Shown: positions 21,932 to 32,460 of the stretch, piece by piece
Position numbering within the stretch: the stretch's first letter is position 1
How the letters are laid out: every line of letters starts with the position of its first letter
Origin: Isoetes taiwanensis
Taxonomy: Eukaryota > Streptophyta > Lycopodiopsida > Isoetales > Isoetaceae
Assembly: GCA_021234155.1 (NCBI GenBank)
Contig: JAJEKV010000040.1
Location: 7,124,438-7,188,437 of the forward strand
Direction: 5' to 3'
DNA length: 64,000 bases
Position numbers and translations under genes: made by a program
The notes under the pieces: generated by a model
Seen by the model: the letters and a program-made list of their open reading frames with translations, nothing else
Database searches by the model: none
Told to the model about the DNA's origin: nothing

Positions 21932-23220
21932 ATGGCTGCCTCCCCCAAGTTACCCACTCTCCAGGCCACAACGCTTATGGATTCGGAGCTCTTTCAATCT
22001 GTTATTTTTTCCATTGCCACAGTCCACAAACCTCTTGAAAGCGCCAATCGAGAAGTTGCTGAAAGGGCAGGGTTGCTTGAATTTTCTAAATAAGAACTCC
22101 ATGTTCCAAATCCGGCTCAACTCCGCCAGTTCATTGCACATTTGATCAAGACTGATGCATGCTACCAGATGATGGTGGATAATACACGAATCACTCTCAA
22201 CCAAAGTCTCTTGGCCCACGTATTTCAATTGCCTCGACACAATCCCTCTTTGAATTGGGCTGCTTTGCAGGATCATGATGTTACAGTTTATGGCTAAACT
22301 CCATATGCGGCCACAAGGCACAAGCTCACCAATATTGCGAAGTCCCATGAAGCTTTTGTTAAGCTCTTGTGGAGGAAATTCTATGGTACTCCATCAAGAA
22401 CACACACATTAACAAACATTTTTTCCATATGGCCATTGCTAACATTCATTCCACAAGTTTTGTTGATTGGCCGCAAATCTTGTTCCAGCATCTTCTCCAT
22501 GAAGTCGACACTCCATCAATCTCCTTGCTCCAGCCTTGAATCTGTTATGGGAGCTCATTTCCAAGCTATTATCAATCAGTGTCTTCCGGAACCAACTCAA
22601 GACACTTGGGTGCCACTTCTCAAGCTACAAGCAGCTCACACTTTGTCATCCGTGCCGTCAGGGAACTTTAAGAAGAAACCTCACGTCTACGCCCTGATGC
22701 ACGACCATCTACATGCCAGCAAGAACTATGCCACACTCCCATCATCAATGTTCTCTCCTCTCAGTCGACACATGCAGATGCTTCCACCTCACAGTAAGCC
22801 TCTCAAAATTCTACTCATATCGTTCACAACTTCCTTTTCCTCTTCGACCCCTAGTTCCTCCACCCACTCGGCGAGCACTGTACCAATATGAACAAATTGT
22901 TGCTAGTTGCATGATCAAACTTCAGGAATCCCAAGAACATCTCATGAATGAAGTAAAAGAATACATGGATTCCACGAACGTTTTACACCATGATCTCCAG
23001 GCTGCCCACACTCAAGTTCAGACTCTCGAAGAAAGTCTTCAAAGTAAGCACAACGCTTTACTTGACACTCGTGACGCTCTCAAGAATGAGCAAGAGACGC
23101 GCGTTGCACTGGAAGATCAGCAAGCTCAATTGCAAGCAACTATCACGGAGCTCCTGGCTCAGATTAAGACAAAGACAAGATTTTTATTGACACTCAGACT
23201 CTTTACATGGGCTTGCAGAA
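21932..23220 (+). pseudogene. Extra ORF after integrase, truncated copy 1
   Basis: From the ATG at 21,932 the frame reads MAASPKLPTLQA, then HVPNPAQLRQFIAHLIKT and VFQLPRHNPSLNWAALQD, with stops near 22,091 and 22,294. Later frames give a helical block (FVDWPQILFQHLLHEVD) and a coiled coil (LQAAHTQVQTLEESLQSKH). Layout and wording resemble the plant-transposon protein domain often found in plant retroelements, but I cannot confirm this without a profile search. The copy stops at the duplication junction at 23,220. Function is unknown; its position after pol is where env-like genes sit in some gypsy lineages. Confidence 0.55.
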
Positions 23221-23770
23221 TTGTGATGCTTCTAGAACTGATTGGCAGAAACAATTATCTACTGTCTTATGGGTTTACAACACTAGTTACAAGATTGCTA
23301 CATGGCAGACACCATTTAAATTGGTTTATGGTCAAGAAGCTTTAATGCCTTTCGAGTTTGTTCTTCTATCTCTTCGTTTTCAACTTGCTACAATGCATGA
23401 TCCTCCTGCTGTTCTACAAGAGCGCGTTTATCAGTTACAAAAATTAATGAGCTTTGTCGAGATGCCTATCTCAGAGTTCTTGCTGGGCAACAAATTACAA
23501 AAATCATGGCATGACAAACACATCAAAACAAAAACATTTAAGGAATGGGATTTAGTTATTCTTTATGATTCCAGATACAAAACTTTTCCAGTGAAGCTGA
23601 AATTTCGGGGGCTTGACCCTTATCAAATTCTTCAAGTGATCCAGCCAAGTGTGTTTCAACTTGCAGAGTTAGATGGCTCTCCATTACCCACTCTGGTTAA
23701 TGGTTTTTGCCTCAAACCTTTTTACACGAACACAACAGATATAAGTCAAGACATAGACACGCACGATTGA
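23221..23770 (+). pseudogene. Duplicated integrase C-terminal segment
   Basis: This is the second copy of 20,501-21,043. It reads NCDASRTDWQKQLSTVLW through TLVNGFCLKPFYTN and ends at 23,770. It keeps one open frame across the whole segment, whereas copy 1 has a one-base shift near 20,730. It has no catalytic core of its own. Confidence 0.85.
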
Positions 23771-24655
23771 GTACATTATCTTACTTATATTAAAAAAAAG
23801 GATTACACAAAACTTTGGGCATCGCCCTTACTTAATCGCAAAGGCCTCGCCCTATAATTCTACTCTAAAAACTCCTGGCTACTCTGGGTTCGGAGCAGCG
23901 CAAGCCCGCAGGATCACATAACCATGTTCAGGATCATAGCGGAGGTGCAGGATGACGTCCTAGTAATTGGACATCGGATTTGGGTTATTGGCAGATCCAA
24001 ACAGCCAGCCATCCATAGGATGGCGCGGTTCTTCATCCTCCATAAGTCGAGATCATTCATTCGGCATGTAATCCACTCGAGACAATTCTTAAGCATAGTG
24101 TTCACCATCTCCATTGTTGCAAATCGTGAGTTCTAGCTTCGTTCCTTATTCACCTTATATAGTCCTACCGCCTGAGGGCTGCCACGGTGGCCCAATCAAA
24201 TTTTTGCTGATGTGTCTGCATGCAAGGTACATTCCAATTCAAGATTCCTATATCTCGTCGCAAATCTAGTTGCGGTACCGTCTCTCTGGACTGATGTTTC
24301 TGCCATCACCTTTCTTTAAAGTGTTCGGACTCTCGAGTTGCCCATTTTAATTATGTTCACTTAACACCAAGCCAGTGTCAAATCATTATTCGTACATCAC
24401 CACGACGTTCCATCGAACCGTCCATTCCAGTTTATCTTTACCCTTGATTCACTCTCAGTTGGCTTTCGAGACTTAACCAAAAATTTTGATTCCGCAACCT
24501 TCTTTCATCCGTGCTGCCATCTGGCACTACCAACGGCTTAGATTCTACTTTCGAAATTGCCTATAAAAATCTTGGCTGAACAAATGCAAACCCTAACACT
24601 TCTGCAATTTCTCCACTCTTCGTCTTCAACTTTCCAAAGTCTTCTGTCGATCGCC

Positions 24656-27000
24656 ATGGCTGCCTCCCCCAAGTTACCCACTCTCCAGGCCACAGCGCTT
24701 ATGGATTCGGAGCTCTTTCAATCTGTTATTTTTTCCACTGCCACAGTCCACAAACCTCTTGAAAGCGCCAATCGAGAAGTTGCTGAAAGGGCAGGGTTGC
24801 TTGAATTTTCTAAACAAGAACTCCATGTTCCAAATCCGGCTCAACTCCGGCAGTTCATTGCACATTTGATCAAGACTGATGCAGGCTACCAGACGATGGT
24901 GGATAATACACGAATCACTCTCAATCAAAGTCTCTTGACCCACGTATTTCAATTGCCTTGACACAATCCCTCTTTGAATTGGGCTGCTTTGCAGGATCAT
25001 GATGTTATAGTTTATGGCTAAACTCCATATGTGGCCACAACGCACAAGCTCACCAATATTGCGAAGTCCCATGAAGCTTTTGTTAAGCTCTTGTGGAGGA
25101 AATTCTATGGTACTCCATCAAGAACACACACATTAACAAACATTTTTTTCATACGGCCATTGCTGCCATTCATTCCACAAGTTTTGTTGATTGCCCCCAA
25201 ATCTTGTTCCAGTGTCTTCTCCATGAAGTCGACAGGCTCCATCAATCTTCTGGCTCTAGCTTTGAATCTGCTATGGGAGCTCATTTCCAAGCTATTATCA
25301 ATCAGTGTCTTCCGGAACCAACTCAAGACACTTGGATGCCACTTCTCAAGCTACAAGCAGCTCACACTTTGTCATCCGTGCCATCAGGGAACTTCCAGAA
25401 GAAACCTCACGTCTATGCCCTGATGCACAACCATCTACATGCCAGCAAGAACTACGCCACACTCCCGTCATCAATGTTCCCTCCTCTCAGTCGACACATG
25501 CAGATGCTTCCACCTCACAGTAAGCCTCTCAAAATTCTACTCATATCGTTCAACATCCTCCTTTTCCTCTTCAGCCCCTAGTTCCTCCACCCACTCAGCG
25601 AGCACTGTACCAATATGAACAAATTGTTGCTGGTCGCATGATCAAACTTCAGGAATCCCAAGAACATCTCATGAATGGAGTAAAAGAATACATGGATTCC
25701 AACGAACGTTTTACACCATGATCTCCAGGCTTCCCACACTGAAGTTCAGACTCTTGAAGAAAGTCTTCAGAGTAAGCACAACGCTTTACTTGACACTCAT
25801 GACGCTCTCAAGAATGAGAAGAGACGCGCGTTGCACTGGAAGATCAGCAAGCTCAATTGCAAGCAACTATCACGGAGCTCCTGGCTCAGATTAAGGACAA
25901 AGACAAGATTTTTGTTGACACTCAGACTCTTTACATGGGCTTGCAGAATGAGTACACTCATTAACAACACCACACAAGCAGAAATTCACATTTTTGTTTT
26001 AGAAGCCAGCTTACAGCAGTACAGACACAAGTCACAATCTTGCAAACCCAGCTCTTTGAGGCTCAGAAAGAAGCTGATAGATGATACGAAAATTGCTAGT
26101 CTTCAGCTGAAAGTTTTCATTTACGGCCCTTCATCTTCACACACTACTCATTCTCACAGAAAGATCAGGGACCAACTCCGTCTTCTCACTGAGAAAGACA
26201 ATAAAATTCAGGATATGGCAAACTTTGACTAGGAACGTTGGTGTCAAACTCTAGATGCCGACCTCCTTCAAAAGTTCCGTGATCAAGCTCAGCAGCCGAT
26301 GATGCAGCCTCCACCTCAGCATAACACTCTGTATGCGTCATTAGGTGCACCACCACACTGTCAATTCCTCACTTCAGATTGGCATCTTTCTTTTGGATCA
26401 AGGCTCTGGCTGGTCACGCTGATTGGACCCCGACTCATATATTTACTGATCTTAGGTGGGATCTACGATTTGTGCATCGCAATGTATGGCAGGAAGGAGA
26501 AACTTTGGATCAAACTTGAAATTGGATCTATATTCCGAATGAACGAGGTCGGCAAAACCCCACTTAGGCGGTTTGGGGACTCACACAATTTTTGGAACGT
26601 GCTGCCACGTCTCCTGACCCGTCAATTCATCGTCAAGCAGGTTTCTGTGCAGCCCTGAAGTGCCTTCTCCAATGTTCAATTGCTTGACGACGGCCGATTT
26701 ATTATTATAATCCAAATGTCAGTGCCGGTGCTTTTGGACTTTAGACTTGCCTACTTATTGAAAGTCAGCATGTTCCCACAGAAGCCCACTGTGCTTTTGA
26801 AGACATGGCGCAATCTGGGTTTCTGATCGATGTGTCACCATCTATTGGAGTACACACTGCAGATGCGTTGAAATATCGACAAGATCTCATCCAAAAATAT
26901 CACTCTGAAGCACATCCTCACAGGCAGGACGATTTTGATAAGGTTATTGGTTTCCCCCCTACTGAGTATGTTCCTACTTTTCCCTCCTCCAAATGTTCTT
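24656..27000 (+). pseudogene. Extra ORF after integrase, longer copy 2
   Basis: This is the same ORF as at 21,932 with its full 3' extension, about 780 codons if breaks are ignored. Stops include TGA at 24,959, where copy 1 has CGA, and TAA near 25,019. It lacks the copy-1 stop at 22,091, where it reads CAA (FSKQELHV). Order: an N-terminal alpha/beta-like block; a helical block with ESAMGAHFQAIINQCLPEPT; two coiled-coil stretches (near 25,740 and 26,010); and a C-terminal block with DWTPTHIFTDLRWDLRF near 26,420 and VIGFPPTEYVPTFP near 26,940. I see no clear signal peptide or transmembrane helix, which argues against a true envelope. Its function is unknown. Confidence 0.5.
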
Positions 27001-27014
27001 TGGTGGGGTGCACA

Positions 27015-27564
27015 GGACTATTCACGGAATTCCATCCGTGGGTGAGCCAAGGGACCAGGTCAAGCGTTAGGTAGCGGACCACGCCCCACCAAGACCCACC
27101 AGGTCCACGCCCGGTCAAAGAAGAGAGCCAGACAAGATAAATGACGGCCTCCGAGGAGTTCGACCTTAAGTTAGCAAGATTCTAGGCACTAATGACGGCA
27201 CTGCAAGATTCCCTTAAATCATGCATATGATCCAGGAATTGGTGACCGAGATCTGCCATCTACCTATTTTGGGTCCAAGGCCATTGTACTATATATATCA
27301 GTAGAGATAGATCTTGAGTTTTTAGATGAGATTTTAGTATTGTCTCGTTTTATTCCTCTCGCTTGACGAGAGTTCATGTACTCTTATTGATATTCAAGTA
27401 GCCTTATCTTGGCACATTGTCTCTTTCAGTTTCTGTTTATCTCCTTCTTTCTTTTCTGGTCTCTTTGCAAAATCCCGCATGACGCGCTGCTATGATTTGC
27501 CTACTTGATCCAAGGGTCCTCACAGAGGGCTGTCTTGCAGGTGATCCTGAACCCGACCTAAACA
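27015..27564 (+). repeat. 3' LTR of the gypsy element
   Basis: Partner of 14,693-15,241. It ends CTAAACA like the 5' copy; its first base pair is GG rather than TG. TATA-like TACTATATATATC is near 27,289. Confidence 0.9.
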
Positions 27565-28349
27565 ATGGCCTCTGACCTCTCTGTATGTTGCTCCTGCCCT
27601 AGGGTTGGTTGATCCATGATTCGCTTGTGCAAGAACACTTTCCCCTTCCTGACCCCCGCTTATATCCCTGCTTGATTCAATTCCCTTGCTTTTGCTAACT
27701 CCCTATGTAGCCCTTATCGCTGCATGACAGTTAGGGCCTCTTGCACCTTGATCACATTCCTCAGCTTGGGGCCCATGTGCAGCATTCGCTCCCTGGATGT
27801 TATATCCCTGAGCGTCAAATTTATATGCCTTGCTCGTTCCCCCCATGGGCCCGAACGCACTGCCTTCACGATTATGCTTCGGTGCTCTTTGAACGCTGCC
27901 TCCACTATTTGTGCAGTAACTCGATAGGTGTCTTTATTAGGTTTTTCAGCTATCCCTATCAACCTAACGTCATGTTTAATCTTATTCTGCTCCTCAAATT
28001 CCATGATGTGTAGTTTTATTCTATTCAAGAATTCCTATGCATCTAACTCAACATTTTTCTTTTCTAGATCAACTAACCTTTGCATGATCCTGGTCTTCTC
28101 CTCTTCGATTTCGTATATTCTCCGTTGCATCTCCTCACTTGTTCTCTCGACCCCTTGTGCCTTTTCCATGTTGGATATGGCTATCTTATTATGATTGACT
28201 GTCTCCGCCAGTGTGTTGAGTTCCATATTTGGGATCCTGGCCTCCAGCTACATATTCATATGGGCTAGGAAATCCTTGAGATCTTGTTGGCTTACCATTG
28301 CTTTTATTACATCCCCTCTCTTCTGCCTGGAAGTAGATTGGTCTGCCAT
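27565..28349 (-). pseudogene. LINE ORF1 protein (split LINE, 5' part)
   Basis: The minus-strand start is MADQSTSRQKRGDV (ATG at 28,347-28,349). A coiled coil follows (MQRRIYEIEEEKTRIMQRL), then a domain with KHDVRLIGIAEKPNKDT and AVRSGPWGERARHI. This layout, coiled coil then an RNA-binding domain with a [I/L]RIxGI-like core, is that of L1-type ORF1 RNA-binding proteins. Two in-frame TAG stops occur (after LAHMNM and after NVELDA). The frame runs into the gypsy 3' LTR at 27,564 and seems to resume beyond the 5' LTR at 14.68 kb. Confidence 0.7.
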
Positions 28350-29100
28350 CAAACTTTTTGGCTATGCTCCTGGTGGCGGGTTCCTTAGGTGATATGGGAA
28401 ACCTCTCTTCGAGGCTATTACCGTGTTTTCCCTTATATGGTATATGTGATCCTCAATGGTACGTCATTTGAAAAAACCCGGTATTTGAATATGGTCATAA
28501 TTGTTTTACCCAATTCCCTGCGCGATTTAATTGTTGTTGCTTATAATTTCGTCTATGCGTATATTTCGACCGTTAATGTTTCCAACGGGCTCGCGGCTCG
28601 GTTCGGAGGGATGCTCGAATAGTAGGTCTTACCTTGCCGATCCAATTGATTGGACGGGGGTGACCCTCTCTGTACCAATCTAGACTGATTTTGGAGGTTG
28701 ACTACCACTTTTAAATATACCACAATTTTGGTGATCCGGGTACCCGTTGGAGAATCGAGCCCTCGCTATCCTGGTATACGGCGGGAGTTGTACCCCTCAG
28801 TCTGTAACGTGGCCCTTCTCCTTTTTTCGTGGTGTACCATTTGTGTATCATACTTGCAGACTTTTGATTTAGATATCTCATAGTTAGCTGTAGAATTTCT
28901 GTCGATCCGGGTACTAGCCGGTGGGTCGAGCCCTCGCTATCCTGGTATATGGCGGAGGCTGGGCCTCTCAGTCCCGTAGCTTGTCCCGCCCGTCTTTCAT
29001 CCTCTTGCTTTTAGAGAGCTCCATCATATTGTTCATACGCTCAATATTTTTTTCTTATTCCTGGGGTGATGTTTATATGGATTAGATTTTGGTTACCGTC
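28350..29100 (-). promoter_or_regulatory. Probable LINE 5' UTR with two tandem monomers
   Basis: This lies directly upstream of LINE ORF1. A block of about 75 bp starting GATCCGGGTA and containing CGAGCCCTCGCTATCCTGGT occurs at 28,733-28,810 and 28,914-28,983 (spacing 181 bp). Tandem 5' UTR units act as promoters in some L1 elements; that role here is inferred. Confidence 0.45.
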
Positions 29101-29439
29101 CATTCTGACCGAAACGGTCCTTGGACTCATGTAGCACCCCCGAGTCATCAGCCATCCATTATGTAAGTTTGAAACAACTAGTCATTTCTTGTGTGAAGTT
29201 TTTATAATCGCACTAACATCATGGTTAATAATCACAATAACATGGTGGTTAAAATTTTATTATTTCAAATAGATAGTTTTACAAGGGTATGTGGTCTCTT
29301 AATTTTATATCGAATTTAAGGAATTGTCCATAAAACTTCTCTACCTAGTCTACAATGTTGATTCTCAATAGTTGAATTCACTAATGACATCGAAACATAT
29401 GACAACGTAATTGTGTCCCTTGTAGACATGTCTCACCCT

Positions 29440-30100
29440 AAACTGCCATGGCCAAAGTCACAGGTTCAACATCTTGTTGTGAAAGTGGCCATATTGTAAA
29501 GTCAGTGGAGAAGGGTCCACTTCAGCCATGTACAGTGGTGGGGGCAGGTTCCACTTGGATGTGTGTCTCATAAGCTTCGGCTTCTTGTGAACATTGAAAC
29601 TACTATATCTATATCTATCTTATTGAACAAAATCCATGATGTATCTTTTTCAATCTCATCCGATGATGCTAATATTTATATTCTTCCGCAAAGCAGCAAT
29701 ACAGGCCTCGCCGATGGTTCCTACTATATTCATCCAAGATTCGCAGTGTGAAGATGTGATCAATGGTTTAGCCGCAGCCTAACCCCCCCTGCGTGAGGGC
29801 CCGCACGTCACTGCCTCTGCCCAGACTATCAATTGTTGCTCTAGAATACTGGCAAGCAATTTCTCAAACACTGAACCAACCATGATTGTTTGGTAATTGT
29901 CTATAGTGTGGGTCGGGGACCACTCTACTAGTGAATGGTTCACTTAGGGGAGAAACCCTCCTATAGTGCGTAATGAACATGGTGGTTAGTACCAGTACCA
30001 TATGGTCCTGTCCACTTTTGCAGCTTCGCCTAACATCCAAATCTGGCATTTTTTCCATTGGTTAGCCGCTATAGGCCCTGGTCTATGTCTGCCTCTGTGA
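29440..30100 (-). pseudogene. LINE reverse transcriptase relic
   Basis: Minus-strand frames give the conserved N-terminal RT path: DPHYR and TIMVGSVFEKLLASILEQ near 29,900; VRALTQGG (the QAGFR region) near 29,800; TIDHIFTLRIL near 29,750; and LYCCF near 29,690, where LINEs read YCCFVDFRKAFD. The sequence is split over frames, and the catalytic FADD box is not preserved. It could be the RT of the same family whose endonuclease lies at 35.0-36.4 kb, pushed apart by later insertions, or an independent fragment. Confidence 0.7.
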
Positions 30101-30454
30101 TTTAGGGCCTTGCTGTGGGGGTAATGCTACTTGCGCCACCTGAGGGTCGTAGAGCTATTGTATATCCTATATTATAAAACCGTGGTATGCTTGGCCTCAG
30201 GCGATCGATCGGGCCGAGATCGCGCCAATGTCCCTGCCCCCCGCCAGACGGCCCAGATTTGTCTGTTTATGCTTCTGCCCCCATCAAACGGCCCATATTG
30301 TGCCACGTGGCATCATCAACCCTTTCAAGGGGCACATAAAACATACCCTTTCGTGCAAAAATTTCAAATATGGATTTTTATTATGCCAAAGTGGCATCGT
30401 TATTTTCTTGCCCTTTTCCTACTGTCCGGAAGACCTTTCTAGGGCCGCTACGAT
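30101..30454. other. Unassigned stretch
   Basis: GC-moderate DNA with a short open frame (30,131-30,442) and no recognisable product. Confidence 0.3.
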
Positions 30455-31420
30455 AGAGAAGATGAAAGAATGCTCAAAATTTTCAGGCGGATCATCTCGG
30501 GGTTTCTTTCGGTTTGCCGAACCCCCTATTTGTAAAGCGGAACATGGCTGCTTTTCGGTTCAATATCTTTTCTCACGGGTTCAATGTCTAATGGTCGCTC
30601 TTCCGTTATGTTGGATTGCATTAAAAAGTACAACGCGCATTCTTACGCCAAACAATCTATGCTCCTGAAGGGATTGCATGCAAAGATTTCTATGACATTG
30701 ACATCATAATTTGTTGATCAAGTAAAGGTTTTCTTTTTACTTATAAATAATGCACGATTAGTTCCTAGCCAGGATCCACATGAACTTGGTTACTCTGTAT
30801 ATGTTCTAGAATGTCCCAAACAGGAGACTATGGTACCGTGCATACCAGACTAAAGGACTGCCATTAAACGTTTTGCTCAATCAGGTGCCAAAGTGTTTCT
30901 ATTCTGCATCTTAGAGAAGACCAAAGAATGCTCAAAATTTTCCAGAGCGGATCATTCTGGGGGTTTCTTTCGGTTGCCGAGAACCCTATTTGTCTGCGAA
31001 CATGGCTGCTCTTCCGGTTCAATATCTTTTTTGGGTTCAATGTCTAATGGTCGCTCTTAGGTATGTTGGATTGCATTAAAGTACAAGGAGCTCATTCTTA
31101 CGCCAAACAATCAGTATACGAAGGGATTGCATGCAAAGATTTCTATGACATTGACATCATAATTTGCTGATGAAGTAAAGGTTTTCATAATATAAGATGC
31201 TTTCTTAAAAGGGCATACAGTATGGTCAAACTAGAGCTATAGACATGTATAAATAATGCACGATTATTTCCTAGCCAGCATCCACATGAACTTGGTTACT
31301 CTGTATATGTTCTAGAATGTGCCAAGCAGGAGCCTATGTATGTACGTGCATACCGGACTAAAGGACTGCCTTTAAACGTTTTGCTCAATCAGGTGCCAAA
31401 GTGTTTCTATTACGCATCTT
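30455..31420. repeat. Tandem duplication, 458-bp period
   Basis: AGAGAAGAYNAAAGAATGCTC starts at 30,455 and 30,913. Both units contain CAATGTCTAATGGTCGCTCTT, TGCATGCAAAGATTTCTATG, CATGAACTTGGTTACTCTGT and end in GGTGCCAAAGTGTTTCTATT. The second unit carries about 60 extra bp (ATAATATAAGATGCTTTC... near 31,190-31,250). No intact coding frame runs through it. Confidence 0.9.
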
Positions 31421-31477
31421 TACAATAAAATGGAAGAGTTCATATCCGCAACTATCATATTCTTTTTGTGAGATCGG

Positions 31478-31905
31478 ATGATTTCAAGAATGCTTTGGAT
31501 TGTTGCGGATGAATCCATAATCATCGAATATTTTGAAGAAATGCAACAGAGAAGCATAGAGCCAAACAAGCTCATTCTTGTGAATATTCTAAAAGCATGT
31601 GGTACCTTTGTTGTAGTGGGGCGTCATCTATGCATCCATGGCGGATTCTTCATAGCTGATTTCGGATCGCCTTTACCTCATCGCACAAGGATTGAGCTAT
31701 TTTTTACCGGTAGTGTATCTCTTCCCGCGGCTAAGGGATTAGGTTTTCGAGTTGGGTTTAAGGAAAGTGAGAAGTATAGGATCTACATCTATAAAGGGCT
31801 TGCAAAAGAAGCATTTATTCCACTTGCGGAAGCATTTCTTAGGTTGACGATGCCCCTTCTTCCTATTTTTACGGAATTAGCCTTGGTTTGGTTAAATTGT
31901 TAAGC
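31478..31905 (+). pseudogene. PPR fragment fused to unidentified open frame
   Basis: The open frame of 141 codons starts with a recognisable PPR motif near 31,530-31,640: YFEEMQQRSIEPNKLILVNI then LKACG and GRHLCIHG. After HGGFF the similarity stops and an unrelated tail follows (FTGSVSLPAAKGLGFRVG, FKESEKYRIYIYKGLAKEAF). The tail's base composition (GCTAAGGGATTAGG, CTTGCGGAAGCATTTCTTAGG) reminds me of plant organelle DNA, but I cannot verify that. The frame is probably a chance fusion rather than a gene. Confidence 0.5.
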
Positions 31906-31959
31906 TAGCAAATAAAATTGAAAGAAATAAGGTATTTATACTTAATGAGGTTCTAAAGT

Positions 31960-32460
31960 AATCTCGTGGGCGAGGCTTCGAAAAAGCGAAATTTGAGGCA
32001 GATGCCTTTACGTCAATTTGAGGAGAAGCATATCAGTGGTTCTTCTTCTCGACCAAAGAATCGATTTCTTCATGGGCATATTAATTATGCAATGCTTATA
32101 TTTTGGTGTCAATTTGTATGTTAAAAATCTCGATGATATTATAGAGCGATGATTACCTTAGAAATGAGTTTAGTGCATATGGTACAATCACATCAATGCG
32201 TCATGAGAAGGGAGTAAGAGGGGTTTTGGCTTTGTGTGTTTTCAACGAGGAGGAGGCTTTGAGGGCGATTAATGAAGCTAATAGTTTGTTTGTTGCTCTG
32301 AATGTGATTATTCTTGAACAAGCAAGTCAGGATATCTAATAGACATTGTGGTTTTTCTAGATCGCATGGTACATGGAAAGCCTATGTATGTTGCTTTGGC
32401 ACAAAGGAAAGAAGTTCGTCGAGCATTTTTAGAGCAAAGATTATGCACGCCGGATGGCAT
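31960..32460 (+). pseudogene. Poly(A)-binding protein (PABP) pseudogene, linker and RRM4
   Basis: Plus-strand pieces follow the order of a cytoplasmic PABP from the RRM3-RRM4 linker to the end of RRM4. They are a charged linker near 31,980-32,050; NLYVKNLDD (RNP2) near 32,111-32,137; after a one-base shift YLRNEFSAYGTITSM; GVRGVLALCVFNEEEALRAI (RNP1 region, degenerate); and, after another shift, VHGKPMYVALAQRKEVRRAF near 32,370. It has no introns and several frameshifts. It is most likely a processed (retroposed) fragment. No poly(A) tail or target duplication is visible. Confidence 0.75.

Larger units (their letters stand above)
20501..25948 (+). repeat. 2.7-kb tandem duplication inside the gypsy element
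   Basis: TTGTGATGCTTCTAGAAC begins at 20,501 and again at 23,221. Unit 1 ends at 23,220 and unit 2 at 25,948, both with ACATGGGCTTGCAGAA. Units are 2,720 and 2,728 bp and stay closely similar throughout, with single-base changes and short indels. Each unit holds the integrase C terminus, a 0.8-kb spacer and the first part of the downstream ORF. Because unit 1 ends inside that ORF, the element carries one truncated and one complete version. Confidence 0.95.
14693..27564 (+). mobile_element. Ty3/gypsy LTR retrotransposon, 12.9 kb, with internal duplication and downstream ORF
   Basis: Two direct LTRs of about 550 bp enclose gag with two zinc knuckles, protease, reverse transcriptase, RNase H and integrase in the gypsy order (integrase last), then an additional ORF before the 3' LTR. 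A degenerate primer site for Asp tRNA follows the 5' LTR. The polypurine tract GGTGGGG (about 27,002) precedes the 3' LTR. It has many frameshifts and in-frame stops, so it is not autonomous. A block of 2.7 kb covering the integrase C terminus, spacer and most of the extra ORF is present twice in tandem. The element sits inside a minus-strand LINE. LTR edges are uncertain by about 15 bp, and I find no clear target-site duplication. Confidence 0.9.

Noticed and set aside
21950-22348. 132-codon antisense frame, also present at 24,674-25,072
   Set aside because: It appears twice only because of the tandem duplication and is the mirror of the sense ORF.
22713-23345. 210-codon frame as an independent gene
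   Set aside because: It is part of the extra ORF of the gypsy element plus the start of the second duplication unit.
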